A program made the translations under genes and the position numbers. Below, piece by piece: positions 13,379-26,559 of a stretch of DNA of 64,000 bases (within the stretch, counting starts at the first letter, position 1; each line of letters opens with the position of its first letter). Source of the stretch: Hydractinia symbiolongicarpus (taxonomy: Eukaryota > Cnidaria > Hydrozoa > Anthoathecata > Hydractiniidae); assembly GCF_029227915.1 (NCBI RefSeq), contig NC_079876.1:38423828-38487827 (forward strand), written 5' to 3'. The notes below the pieces were generated by a model. That model had not been told where the DNA came from and did not search any database. It saw only the letters and a list, made by a program, of their open reading frames with translations.

Positions 13379-14418
13379 ATCGTTTGGGAAATGAGTTTAC
13401 TCCCTGGGTACTTTCTTTGTATACTTTTGACTATACGGGCCGAGTCCGGGATTTACGGGAAATCGCAGGTTTTCGTTTGCCGGCGATTAAACTTCTTTTA
13501 TTCAGCTTCTCATCAAAAATGAACACATTTTTGAAAACTACAAGTCTTATGCGTTTTAGTGGTGAAAAAATAATTTAAAAAATCGTTCTGGAAATGAGTT
13601 TACTCACAGGGTACTTTTTTTGTATACATTCGACTATACGGGCCAAGCCCTGGATTTACGGGAAATCGCGGGTTTTCGTTTGCCGGCGATTAAACCTCTT
13701 TCATTAAGCGTCTCATCAAAAATGAAAACATTTTTGAAAATTACAAGTCTCATGCGTTTTAGTGGTGAAAAAATAATATAAAAAATCGTTCGGGAAATGA
13801 GTTTACTGCCTGGGTACTTTCTTTGTATACTTTTGACTATACGGGCCAAGCCCGGGATTTACGGGAAATGGCGGGTTTTCCTTTGCCGGTGATTAAACTT
13901 CTTTTATTCAGTGTCTAATCAAAAATGAAAACATTTTTGAAAACTACAAGTCTCATGCGTTTTAGTGGTGAAAAGATAATTTAAAAAATCGTTTTGGAAA
14001 TGAGTTTACTCACAGGGTACTTTCTTTGTATACATTCGACTATACGGGCCAAGCCCGGGATTTACGGGAAATCGCGGGTTCTCGTTTGCCGGCGATTAAT
14101 CCACTTTCATTAAGCGTCTCATCAAAAATAAAATCATTTTTAAAAACTACAAGTCTCATGGGCTTTAGTGGTGAAATAATAATTTAAAAAATCGTTTGGG
14201 AAATGAGTTTACTCCCTGGGTACTTTCTTTGTATACTTTTGACTATACGCGCCGAGTCCAGGATTTACGGGAAATCGCAGGTTTTCGTTTGCCGGCGATT
14301 AAATTTCTTTTATTCAGCGTCTCATCAAAAATGAAATCATTTTTGAAAACTACAAGTCTTATGCGTTTTAGTGGTAAAAAAATAATTTAAAAAATCGTTC
14401 TGGAAATGAGTTTACTCC
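13200..14418. repeat. 2233-bp (11-mer) offset duplication, left copy
   Basis: This matches 15,433-16,651 at a constant offset of 2233 bp. It includes the first anchor monomer (13,634-13,849), the unusual CAGTGTCTAATC monomer after it and the TTCTCG/TTAATCC monomer. Divergence starts at 14,418, where this copy continues with CTCCCTGGG and the other with GTCACAGCG. Confidence 0.85.
13634..13849. repeat. Anchor monomer 1 (TAATATAAAAAA boundary)
   Basis: The anchor is a B-like monomer (AAGCCCTGG, CCTCTTTCATTAAG) joined to the next unit by TAATATAAAAAATCG instead of TAATTTAAAAAATCG and followed by CTGCCTGGG. The change removes the usual reverse-strand stop at the boundary and leaves a 71-codon reverse open frame that crosses two monomers; I do not regard it as a gene. 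A second copy is at 15,867-16,082. No anchor occurs between 16,083 and 26,610. Confidence 0.85.
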
Positions 14419-15432
14419 CTGGGTACTTTCTTTGTATACTTTTGACTATACGGGCCGAGTCCGGGATTTACGGGAAATCGCAGGTTTTCGTTTGCCGGCG
14501 ATTAAACTTCTTTTATTCAGCGTCTCATCAAAAATGAAAACATTTTTGAAAACTACAAGTCTCATGCGTCATAGTGGTGAAAAAATAAATTAAAAAATCG
14601 TTCGGGAAATGAGTTTACTCCCTGGGTACTTTCTTTGTATACTTTTGACTATACGGGCCAAGCCCGGGGTTTGCGGGAAATCGCGGGTTTTCGTTTGCCG
14701 GCGATTAAACATCTTTTATCCAGCGTCTCATCAAAAATGAAAACAAATTTGAAAACTGCTAGTCTCATGCGTTTTAGTGGTGAAAAAATAATTTAAAAAA
14801 TGGTTCGTGAAATCTGTTTACTTCCTGGGTACTTTCTTTGCATACTTTTGACTATACGGGAAGGGTCCGGGATTTACGGGAAGTCGCGGGTTTTCGTTTG
14901 CCGGCGATTAAACTTCTTTTATTCAGCGTCTCATCAAAAATGAAAACATTTTTAAAAACTACAAATCTCATGGGCTTAAGTGGTGAAATAATAATTTAAA
15001 AAATCGTTTGGGAAATGAGTTTACTCCCTGGGTACTTTCTTTGTATACTTTTGACTATACGGGCCGAGTCCGGGATTTACGGGAAATCGCAGGTTTTCGT
15101 TTGCCGGCGATTAAATTTCTTTTATTCAGCGTCTCATCAAAAATGAAATCATTTTTGAAAACTACAAGTCTTATGCGTTTTAGTGGTAAAAAAATAATTT
15201 AAAAAATCGTTCTGGAAATGAGTTTACTCCCTGGGTACTTTCTTTGTATACTTTTGACTATACGGGCCGAGTCCGGGATTTACGGGAAATCGCAGGTTTT
15301 CGTTTGCCGGCGATTAAACTTCTTTTATTCAGCGTCTCATCAAAAATTAAAACATTTTTGAAAACTACAAGTCTCATGCGTCATAGTGGTGAAAAAATAA
15401 ATTAAAAAATCGTTCGGGAAATGAGTTTACTC

Positions 15433-16651
15433 CCTGGGTACTTTCTTTGCATACTTTTGACTATACGGGAAGGGTCCGGGATTTACGGGAAGTCGCGGGT
15501 TTTCGTTTGCCGGCGATTAAACTTCTTTTATTCAGCGTCTCATCAAAAATGAAAACATTTTTAAAAACTACAAATCTCATGGGCTTAAGTGGTGAAATAA
15601 TAATTTAAAAAATCGTTTGGGAAATGAGTTTACTCCCTGGGTACTTTCTTTGTATACTTTTGACTATACGGGCCGAGTCCGGGATTTACGGGAAATCGCA
15701 GGTTTTCGTTTGCCGGCGATTAAACTTCTTTTATTCAGCTTCTCATCAAAAATGAACACATTTTTGAAAACTACAAGTCTTATGCGTTTTAGTGGTGAAA
15801 AAATAATTTAAAAAATCGTTCTGGAAATGAGTTTACTCACAGGGTACTTTTTTTGTATACATTCGACTATACGGGCCAAGCCCTGGATTTACGGGAAATC
15901 GCGGGTTTTCGTTTGCCGGCGATTAAACCTCTTTCATTAAGCGTCTCATCAAAAATGAAAACATTTTTGAAAATTACAAGTCTCATGCGTTTTAGTGGTG
16001 AAAAAATAATATAAAAAATCGTTCGGGAAATGAGTTTACTGCCTGGGTACTTTCTTTGTATACTTTTGACTATACGGGCCAAGCCCGGGATTTACGGGAA
16101 ATGGCGGGTTTTCCTTTGCCGGTGATTAAACTTCTTTTATTCAGTGTCTAATCAAAAATGAAAACATTTTTGAAAACTACAAGTCTCATGCGTTTTAGTG
16201 GTGAAAAGATAATTTAAAAAATCGTTTTGGAAATGAGTTTACTCACAGGGTACTTTCTTTGTATACATTCGACTATACGGGCCAAGCCCGGGATTTACGG
16301 GAAATCGCGGGTTCTCGTTTGCCGGCGATTAATCCACTTTCATTAAGCGTCTCATCAAAAATAAAATCATTTTTAAAAACTACAAGTCTCATGGGCTTTA
16401 GTGGTGAAATAATAATTTAAAAAATCGTTTGGGAAATGAGTTTACTCCCTGGGTACTTTCTTTGTATACTTTTGACTATACGTGCCGAGTCCAGGATTTA
16501 CGGGAAATCGCAGGTTTTCGTTTGCCGGCGATTAAATTTCTTTTATTCAGCGTCTCATCAAAAATGAAATCATTTTTGAAAACTACAAGTCTTATGCGTT
16601 TTAGTGGTAAAAAAATAATTTAAAAAATCGTTCTGGAAATGAGTTTAGTCA
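15433..16651. repeat. 2233-bp (11-mer) offset duplication, right copy
   Basis: Partner of 13,200-14,418. The interval between the copies (14,419-15,432) contains a four-monomer, 812-bp repetition: 14,194-15,005 and the block starting at 15,006 share the GGTAAAAAAAT tail, the GCGTCATAG tail and the GGGAAGGG core. Confidence 0.84.
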
Positions 16652-18689
16652 CAGCGTACTTTCTTTGTATACATTCGACTATACGGGCCAAGCCCGGGAT
16701 TTAGGGGAAATCGCTGGTTTTCGTTTGCCGGCGATTAAACTTCTTTTATTCAGCGTCTCATCAAAAATGAAAACATTTTTGAAAACTACAAGTCTCATGC
16801 GTTTTAGTGGTGAAAAGATAATTTAAAAAATCGTTTTGGAAGTGAGTTTACTCACAGGGTACTTTCTTTGTATACATTTGACTATACTGGCCAAGCCCTT
16901 GATTTACGGGAAATCGCGGGTTTTCCTTTGCCGGCGATTAAACCACTTTCATTAAGTGTCTCATCAAAAATGAAAACAGTTCTGAAAACTACAAGTCTCA
17001 TGCGTTTTAGTGGTGAAAAAATAATTTAAAAAATCGTTTTGGAAATGAGTTTACTCACAGGGTACTTTCTTTGTATACATTTGACTATACGGGCCAAGCC
17101 CTTGATTTACGGGAAATCGCGGGTTTTTGTTTGCCGGCGATTAAACTTCTTTTATTCAGCGTCTCATCAAAAATAAAATCATTTTTAAAAACTACAAGTC
17201 TCATGGGCTTTAGTGGTGAAATAATAATTTAAAAAATCGTTCTGGAAATAAGTTTACTCACAGCGAACTTTCTTTGTATACATTCGACTATACGGGCCAA
17301 GCCCGGGATTTAGGGGAAATCGCTGGTTTTCGTTTGCCGGCGATTAAACTTCTTTTATTCAGCGTCTCATCAAAAATGAAAACATTTTTGAAAACTACAA
17401 GTCTCATGCGTTTTAGTGGTGAAAAGATAATTTAAAAAATCGTTTTGGAAATGAGTTTACTCACAGGGTACTTTCTTTGTATACATTCGACTATACGGGC
17501 CAAGCCCTTCATTTACGGGAAATCGCGGGTTTTCCTTTGGCGGCGATTAAACCACTTTCATCAAGGGTCTCATCAAAAATGAAAACATTTCTGAAAACTA
17601 CAAGTCTCATGCGTTTTAGTGGTGAAAAAATAATTTAAAAAATCGTTCGGGAAATGAGTTTACTCCCTGGGTACTTTCTTTGTATACTTTTGACTATACG
17701 GGCCGAGTCGGGATTTACGGGAAATCGCGGGTTTTCGTTTGCCGGCGATTAAAATTCTTTTATTCAATGTCTCATCAAAAATGAAATCATTTTTAAAAAC
17801 TACAAGTCTCATGGGCTTTAGTGGTGAAATAATAATTTAAAAAATCGTTTGGGAAATGAGTTTACTCCCTGGGTACTTTCTTTGTATAATTTTGACTATA
17901 CGGGCCGAGTCCGGGATTTACGGGAAATCGCAGGTTTTCGTTTGCCGGCGATTAAACTGCTTTTATTCAGCGTCTCATCAAAAATGAAATCATTTTTGAA
18001 AACTACAAGTCTTATGCGTTTTAGTGGTGAAAAAATAATTTAAAAAATCGTTCTGGAAATAAGTTTACTTACAGGGTACTTTATTTGTATACATTCGACT
18101 ATACGGGCCGAGTCCGGGATTTACGGGAAATCGCGGGTTTTTGTTTGCCGGCGAATAAACTTCTTTTATTCAACGTCTCATCAAAAATGAAAACATTTTT
18201 AAAAAATACAAGTCTCATGGGCTTTAGTGGTGAAATAATAATTTAAAAAATCGTTCGGGAAATGAGTTTACACCCCGGGTACTTTCTTTGTATACTTTTG
18301 ACTATACGGCCGAGTCGGGAGTTACGGGAAATCGCGGGTTTTCGTTTGCCGGCGATTAAACTTCTTTTATTCAGCGTCTCATCAAAAATGAAAATATTTT
18401 TGAAAACTACAAGTCTCATGCGTTATAGTGGTGAAAAAATAAATTAAAAAATCGTTCGGGAAATGAGTTTACTCCCTGGGTACTTTCTTTGTAAACTTTT
18501 GACTATACGGCCGAGTCGGGATTTACGGGAAATCGCGGGTTTTTGTTTGCCGGCGATTAAACTTCTTTTATTCAGCGTCTCATCAAAAATGAAAACATTT
18601 TTGAAAACTACAAGTCTCATGCGTTATAGTGGTGAAAAAATAAATTAAAAAATCGTTCGGGAAATGAGTTTACTCCCTGGGTACTTTCT
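16652..18689. repeat. Mosaic block, no dominant HOR
   Basis: About ten monomers of mixed type. The CACAGCG/CTTGATT dimer appears twice at a 609-bp offset (about 16,630 and 17,240). Several single-base changes are private, for example CACAGCGAAC near 17,260, CCTTTGGCGGCG near 17,534, and TATAAT in place of TATACT near 17,886. I see no gene or foreign insertion here. Confidence 0.72.
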
Positions 18690-19702
18690 TTGTATACTTT
18701 TGACTATACGGGCCAAGCCCGGGATTTACGGGAAATTGCGGGTTTTCGTTTGCCGTCGATTAAACTTCTTTTATTCAGCGTCTCATCAAAAATGAAAACA
18801 AATTTGAAAACTACTAGTCTCATGCGTTTTAGTGGTGAAAAAATAATTTAAAAAATCGTTCGGGAAATGAGTTTACTTCCTGGGTACTTTCTTTGTATAC
18901 TTTTGACTATACGGGCCGAGTCCGGGATTTACGGGAAGTCGCGGGTTTTCGTTTGCCGGCGATTAAACTTCTTTTATTCAGCGTCTCATCAAAAATGAAA
19001 ACATTTTTAAAAACTACAAGTCTGATGGGCTGTAATGGTGAAATAATAATTTAAAAAATCGTTTGGGAAATGAGTTTACTCCCTGGGTACTTTCTTTGTA
19101 TACTTTTGACTATACGGGCCGAGTCCGGGATTTACGGGAAATCGCCGGTTTTCTTTTGCCGGCGATTAAACCACTTTCATTAAGCGTCTCATCAAAAATG
19201 AAAATATTTCTGAAAACTACAAGTCTCATGCGTTTTAGTGGTGGAAAAATACTTTAAGAAATCTTTCGGGAAATGAGTTTACTCCCTGGGTACTTTCTTT
19301 GTAAACTTTGGACTATACGGCCGAGTCGGGATTTACGGGAAATCGCGGGTTTTTGTTTGCCGGCGATTAAACTTCTTTTATTCAGCGTCTCATCAAAAAT
19401 GAAAACATTTTTGAAAACTACAAGTCTCATGCGTTATAGTGGTGAAAAAATAAATTAAAAAATCGTTCGGGAAATGAGTTTACTCCCTGGGTACTTTCTT
19501 TGTATACTTTTGACTATACGGGCCAAGCCCTGGATTTACGGGAAATCGCGGGTTTTCGTTTGCCGTCGATTAAACTTCTTTTATTCAGCGTCTCATCAAA
19601 AATGAAAACAAATTTAAAAACTACCAGTCTCATGCGTTTTAGTGGTGAAAAAATAATTTAAAAAATCGTTCGGGAAATGAGTTTACTTCCTGGTTACTTT
19701 CT
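18690..19702. repeat. 1013-bp (5-mer) tandem duplication, copy 1
   Basis: Five monomers recur at 19,703-20,715. Shared private marks include GAAATTGCGGG, the CGTCGATT core, the CGCCGGTTTTCTTTTG perfect dyad, and GGTGGAAAAATACTTTAAGAAATC. Confidence 0.86.
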
Positions 19703-20715
19703 TTGTATACTTTTGACTATACGGGCCAAGCCCGGGATTTACGGGAAATTGCGGGTTTTCGTTTGCCGTCGATTAAACTTCTTTTATTCAGCGTCTCATC
19801 AAAAATGAAAACAAATTTGAAAACTACTAGTCTCATGCGTTTTAGTGGTGAAAAAATAATTTAAAAAATCGTTCGGGAAATGAGTTTACTTCCTGGGTAC
19901 TTTCTTTGTATACTTTTGAATATACGGGCCGAGTCCGGGATTTACGGGAAGTCGCGGATTTTCGTTTGCCGGCGATTAAACTTCTTTTATTCAGCGTCTC
20001 ATCAAAAATGAAAACATTTTTAAAAACTACAAGTCTCATGGGCTTTAATGGTGAAATAATAATTTAAAAAATCGTTTGGGAAATGAGTTTACTCCCTGGG
20101 TACTTTCTTTGTATACTTTTGACTATACGGGCCGAGTCCGGGATTTACGGGAAATCGCCGGTTTTCTTTTGCCGGCGATTAAACCACTTTCATTAAGCGT
20201 CTCATCAAAAATGAAAATATTTCTGAAAACTACAAGTCTCATGCGTTTTAGTGGTGGAAAAATACTTTAAGAAATCTTTCGGGAAATGAGTTTACTCCCT
20301 GGGTACTTTCTTTGTAAACTTTGGACTATACGGCCGAGTCGGGATTTACGGGAAATCGCGGGTTTTTGTTTGCCGGCGATTAAACTTCTTTTATTCAGCG
20401 TCTCATCAAAAATGAAAACATTTTTGAAAACTACAAGTCTCATGCGTTATAGTGGTGAAAAAATAAATTAAAAAATCGTTCGGGAAATGAGTTTACTCCC
20501 TGGGTACTTTCTTTGTATACTTTTGACTATACGGGCCAAGCCCGGGATTTACGGGAAATCGCGGGTTTTCGTTTGCCGTCGATTAAACTTCTTTTATTCA
20601 GCGTCTCATCAAAAATGAAAACAAATTTAAAAACTACTAGTCTCATGCGTTTTAGTGGTGAAAAAATAATTTAAAAAATCGTTCGGGAAATGAGTTTACT
20701 TCCTGGGTACTTTCT
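19703..20715. repeat. 1013-bp (5-mer) tandem duplication, copy 2
   Basis: Direct partner of 18,690-19,702. It differs at a few sites, for example TTTGAATATACG near 19,917 and CGCGGATTTTCG near 19,955. The start of this copy (19,703-20,075) matches 22,338-22,710 again at 2635 bp, so one ancestral block was reused. Confidence 0.84.
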
Positions 20716-21693
20716 TTGTATACTTTTGACTATACGGGCCGAGTCCGGGATTTACGGGAAATCGCAGGTTTTCGTTTGCCGGCGATTAAACTTCTTTTAT
20801 TCAGCGTCTCATCAAAAATGAAAACAAATTTGAAAACGGCTAGTCTCATGCGTTTTAGTGGTGAAAAAATAATTTAAAAAATGGTTCGTGAAATCTGTTC
20901 ACTTCCAGGGTACTTTCTTTGTATACTTTTGACTATACGGGCCGAGTCCGGGATTTACGGGAAGTCGCGGCTTTTCGTTTGCCGGCGATTAAACTTCTTT
21001 TATTCAGCGTCTCATCAAAAATGAAAACATTTTTAAAAACTACAAGTCTCATGGGCTTTAGTGGTGAAATAATAATTTAAAAAATCGTTTGGGAAATGAG
21101 TTTACTCCCTGGGTACTTTCTTTGTATACTTTTGACTATACGGGCCAAGCCCGGGATTTACGGGAATTCGCGGGTTTTCGTTTGCCGGCGATTAAACTTC
21201 TTTTATTCAGCGTCTCATCAAAAATGAAAACAAATTTGAAAACGGCTAGTCTCACGCGTTTTAGTGGTGAAAAAATAATTTAAAAAATGGTTCGTGAAAT
21301 CTGTTTACTTCCAGGGTACTTTCTTTGTATACTTTTGACTATACGGGCCGAGTCCGGGATTTACGGGAAGTCGCGGCTTTTCGTTTGCCGGCGATTAAAC
21401 TTCTTTTATTCAGCGTCTCATCAAAAATGAAAACATTTTTAAAAACTACAAGTCTCATGGGCTTTAGTGGTGAAATAATAATTTAAAAAATCGTTTGGGA
21501 AATGAGTTTACTCCCTGGGTACTTTCTTTGTATACTTTTGACTATACGGGCCAAGCTCGGGATTTACGGGAATTCGCGGGTTTTCGTTTGCCGGCGATTA
21601 AACTTCTTTTATTCAGCGTCTCATCAAAAATGAAAACAAATTTATAAACGGCTAGTCTCACGCGTTTTAGTGGTGAAAAAATAAATTAAAAAA
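20679..21693. repeat. 406-bp dimer repeated two and a half times
   Basis: Monomer pairs start at 20,679, 21,085 and 21,491, exactly 406 bp apart. Each pair is an ACGGCTAG-tailed unit followed by a TGGTTCGTGAAATCTG unit; the third copy lacks the second half. The second and third first-units share GGGAATTCGCGGG and CTCACGCG. The following monomer at 21,694 starts a different cassette. Confidence 0.84.
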
Positions 21694-22159
21694 TCGTTCG
21701 GGAAATGAGTTTACTCACATAGTACTTTTTTTGTATACATTCGACTATACGGGCCAAGCCCGGGATTTACGGGAAATCGCGGGTTTTCGTTTGCCGGCGA
21801 TTAAACCTCTTTCATTAAGCGTCTCATCAAAAATGAAAGCAATTTTGAAAACTACAAGTCTCATGCGTTTTAGTGGTGAAAAAATACTTTAAAAAATCGT
21901 TCGGGAAATGAGTTTACTCCCTGGGTACTTTCTTTGTAAACTTTTGACTATACGGCCGAGTCGGGATTTACGGGAAATCGCAGGTTTTTGTTTGCCGGCG
22001 ATTAAACTTCTTTTATTCAGCGTCTCATCAAAAATGAAAACATTTTTGAAAACTACAAGTCTCATGCGTTATAGTGGTGAAAAAATAAATTAAAAAATCG
22101 TTCGGTAAATGAGTTTACTCCCTGGGTACTTTCTTTGTATACTTTTGACTATACGGGCC

Positions 22160-23517
22160 AAGCCCGGGATTTACGGGAAATCGCGGGTTTTCGTTTGCCG
22201 TCGATTAAACTTCTTTTATTCAGCGTCTCATCAAAAATGAAAACAAATTTAAAAACTACTAGTCTAATGCGTTTTAGTGGTGAAAAAATAATTTAAAAAA
22301 TCGGTCGGGAAATGAGTTTACTTCCTGGGTACTTTCTTTGTATACTTTTGACTATACGGGCCAAGCCCGGGATTTACGGGAAATTGCGGGTTTTCGTTTG
22401 CCGTCGATTAAACTTCTTTTATTCAGCGTCTCATCAAAAATGAAAACAAATTTGAAAACTACTAGTCTCATGCGTTTTAGTGGTGAAAAAATAATTTAAA
22501 AAATCGTTCGGGAAATGAGTTTACTTCCTGGGTACTTTCTTTGTATACTTTTGAATATACGGGCCGAGTCCGGGATTTACGGGAAGTCGCGGGTTTTCGT
22601 TTGCCGGCGATTAAACTTCTTTTATTCAGCGTCTCATCAAAAATGAAAACATTTTTAAAAACTACAAGTCTCATGGGCTTTAATGGTGAAATAATAATTT
22701 AAAAAATCGTTTGGGAAATGAGTTTACTCCCTGGGTACTTTCTTTGTATACTTTTGACTATACGGGCCAAGCCCGGGATTTACGGGAAGTCGCGGGTTTT
22801 CGTTTGCCGGCGATTAAACTTCTTTTATTCAGCGTCTCATCAAAAATGAAAACATTTTTAAAAACTACAAGTCTCATGGGCTTTAATGGTGAAATAATAA
22901 TTTAAAAAATCGTTTGGGAAATGAGTTTACTCCCTGGGTACTTTCTTTGTATACTTTTGACTATACGGGCCAAGCCCGGGATTTACGGGAAATCGCGGGT
23001 TTTCGTTTGCCGTCGATTAAACTTCTTTTATTCAGCGTCTCATCAAAAATGAAAACAAATTTAAAAACTACTAGTCTAATGCGTTTTAGTGGTGAAAAAA
23101 TAATTTAAAAAATCGGTCGGGAAATGAGTTTACTTCCTGGGTACTTTCTTTGTATACTTTTGACTATACGGGCCAAGCCCGGGATTTACGGGAAATTGCG
23201 GGTTTTCGTTTGCCGTCGATTAAACTTCTTTTATTCAGCGTCTCATCAAAAATGAAAACAAATTTGAAAACTACTAGTCTCATGCGTTTTAGTGGTGAAA
23301 AAATAATTTAAAAAATCGTTCGGGAAATGAGTTTACTTCCTGGGTACTTTCTTTGTATACTTTTGAATATACGGGCCGAGTCCGGGATTTACGGGAAGTC
23401 GCGGGTTTTCGTTTGCGGGCGATTAAACTTCTTTTATTCAGCGTCTCATCAAAAATGAAAACATTTTTAAAAACTACAAGTCTCATGGGCTTTAATGGTG
23501 AAATAATAATTTAAAAA
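22160..23517. repeat. 812-bp (4-mer) tandem duplication
   Basis: Bases 22,160-22,705 recur at 22,972-23,517. Shared rare marks are GTCTAATGCG, AAATCGGTCGGG, GAAATTGCGGG and TTTGAATATACG. One visible difference is TTTGCCGGCG at 22,603 against TTTGCGGGCG near 23,415. Confidence 0.85.
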
Positions 23518-24119
23518 ATCGTTCGGGAAATGAGTTTACTCCCTGGGTACTTTCTTTGGATACTTTTGACTATATGGGCCAAGCCCGGGATTTACGGGAA
23601 ATCGCGGGTTTTCGTTTGCCGTCGATTAAACTTCTTTTATTCAGCGTCTCATCAAAAATGAAAACAAATTTAAAAACTACTAGTCTCATGCGTTTTAATG
23701 GTGAAAAAATAATTTAAAAAATCGTTCGGGAAATGAGTTTACTTCCTGGGTACTTTCTTTGTATACTTTTGACTATACGGGCCGAGTCCGGGATTTACGG
23801 GAAATCGCAGGTTTTCGTTTGCCGGCGATTAAACTTCTTTTATTCAGCGTCTCATCAAAAATGAAAGCATTTTTGAAAACTACAAGTCTTATGCGTTATA
23901 GTGGTGAAAAAATAAATTAAAAAATCGTTCGGGAAATGAGTTTACTCCCTGGGTACTTTCTTTGTATACTTTTGACTATACGGGCCAAGCCCAGGATTTA
24001 CGGGAATTCGCGGGTTTTCGTTTGCCGGCGATTAAACTTCTTTTATTCAGCGTCTCATCAAAAATGAAAACAAATTTGAAAACGGCTAGTCTCATGCGGT
24101 TTAGTGGTGAAAAAATAAT

Positions 24120-25343
24120 TTAAAAAATGGTTCGTGAAATCTGTTTACTTCCTGGGTACTTTCTTTGTATACTTTTGACTATACGGGCCGAGTCCGGGAT
24201 TTACGGGAAGTCGCGGCTTTTCGTTTGCCGGCGATTAAACTTCTTTTATTCAGCGTCTCATCAAAAATGAAAACATTTTTAAAAACTACAAGTCTCATGG
24301 GCTTTAGTGGTGAAATAATAATTTAAAAAATCGTTTGGGAAATGAGTTTACTCCCTGGGTACTTTCTTTGTATACTTTTGACTATACGGGCCGAGTCCGG
24401 GATTTACGGGAAATCGCAGGTTTTCGTTTGCCGGCGATTAAACTTCTTTTATTCAGCGTCTCATCAAAAATGAAAACATTTTTGAAAACTACAAGTCTCA
24501 CGCGTTTTAGTGGTGAAAAAATAAATTAAAAAATCGTTCGGGAAATGAGTTTACTCACATAGTACTTTTTTTGTATACATTCGACTATACGGGCCAAGCC
24601 CGGGATTTACGGGAAATCGCGGGTTTTCGTTTGCCGGCGATTAAACCTCTTTCATTAAGCGTCTCATCAAAAATGAAAGCAATTTTGAAAACTACAAGTC
24701 TCATGCGTTTTAGTGGTGAAAAAATACTTTAAAAAATCGTTCGGGAAATGAGTTTACTCCCTGGGTACTTTCTTTGTAAACTTTTGACTATACGGCCGAG
24801 TCGGGATTTACGGGAAATCGCAGGTTTTCGTTTGCCGGCGATTAAACTTCTTTTATTCAGCGTCTCATCAAAAATGAAAACATTTTTGAAAACTACAAGT
24901 CTCATGCGTTATAGTGGTGAAAAAATAAATTAAAAAATCGTTCGGGAAATGAGTTTACTCCCTGGGTACTTTCTTTGTATACTTTTGACTATACGGGCCA
25001 AGCCCGGGATTTGCGGGAAATCGCGGGTTTTCGTTTGCCGGCGATTAAACTTCTTTTATTCAGCGTCTCATCAAAAATGAAAACAAATTTGAAAACTACT
25101 AGTCTCATGCGTTTTAGTGGTGAAAAAATAATTTAAAAAATCGTTCGGGAAATGAATTTACTTCCTGGGTACTTTCTTTGTATACTTTTGACTATACGGG
25201 CCGAGTCCGGGATTTACGGGAAGTCGCGGGTTTTCGTTTGCCGGCGATTAAACTTCTTTTATTCAGCGTCTCATCAAAAATGAAAACATTTTTAAAAACT
25301 ACAAGTCTCATGGGCTTTAATGGGGAAATAATAATTTAAAAAA
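24120..25343. repeat. HOR cassette preceding the anchor region, first copy
   Basis: The order of monomers (TGGTTCGTG unit, A unit with CTCACGCG, B-like unit with CACATAGTAC, 201-bp unit) is repeated at offset 4257 around 28,380-29,190. It also recurs at 32,440-33,250 and 35,890-36,690. The monomer at about 24,940-25,143 has no counterpart at 29,190, so the offset drops from 4257 to 4054, a clean one-monomer difference. Confidence 0.8.
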
Positions 25344-26559
25344 TCGTTTGGGAAATGAGTTTACTCCCTGGGTACTTTCTTTGTATAGTTTTGACTATAC
25401 GGGCCGAGTCCGGATTTACGGGAAATCGCAGGTTTTCGTTTGCCGGCGATTAAACTTCTTTTATTCAGCGTCTCATCAATAATGAAAACATTTTTGAAAA
25501 CTACAAGTCTCATGCGTTATAGTGGTGAAGAAATAAATTAGAAAATCGTTCGGGAAATGAGTTTACTCTCTGGGTACTTTCTTTGTATACTTTTGACTAT
25601 ACGGGCCAAGCCCGGGATTTACGGGAAATCGCGGGTTTTCGTTTGCCGGCGATTAAACTTCTTTTATTCAGCGTCTCATCAAAAATGAAAACAAATTTAA
25701 AAACTGCTAGTCTCATGCGTTTTAGTGGTGAAAAAATAATTTAAAAAATGGTTCGTGAAATCTGTTTACTTCCTGGGTACTTTCTTTGTATACTTTTGAC
25801 TATACGGGCCGAGTCCGGGATTTACGGGAAGTCGCGGGTTTTCGTTTGCCGGCGATTAAACTTCTTTTATTCAGCGTCTCATCAAAAATGAAAACATTTT
25901 TAAAAACTACAAGTCTCATGGGCTTTAATGGGGAAATAATAATTTAAAAAATCGTTTGGGAAATGAGTTTACTCCCTGGGTACTTTCTTTGTATAGTTTT
26001 GACTATACGGGCCGAGTCCGGATTTACGGGAAATCGCAGGTTTTCGTTTGCCGGCGATTAAACTTCTTTTATTCAGCGTCTCATCAATAATGAAAACATT
26101 TTTGAAAACTACAAGTCTCATGCGTTATAGTGGTGAAGAAATAAATTAGAAAATCGTTCGGGAAATGAGTTTACTCTCTGGGTACTTTCTTTGTATACTT
26201 TTGACTATACGGGCCAAGCCCGGGATTTACGGGAAATCGCGGGTTTTCGTTTGCCGGCGATTAAACTTCTTTTATTCAGCGTCTCATCAAAAATGAAAAC
26301 AAATTTAAAAACTGCTAGTCTCATGCGTTTTAGTGGTGAAAAAATAATTTAAAAAATGGTTCGTGAAATCTGTTTACTTCCTGGGTACTTTCTTTGTATA
26401 CTTTTGACTATACGGGCCGAGTCCGGGATTTACGGGAAGTCGCGGGTTTTCGTTTGCCGGCGATTAAACTTCTTTTATTCAGCGTCTCATCAAAAATGAA
26501 AACATTTTTAAAAACTACAAATCTCATGGGCTTAAGTGGTGAAATAATAATTTAAAAAA
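25344..26559. repeat. 608-bp (3-mer) tandem duplication
   Basis: Copies at 25,344-25,951 and 25,952-26,559 are head-to-tail. Both carry GTATAGTTTTGACTATAC, the one-base loss TCCGGATTT, CATCAATAATG and the TGAAGAAATAAATTAG tail. They differ near the 3' end, where the second has AAATCTCATGGGCTTAAG. Confidence 0.88.
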
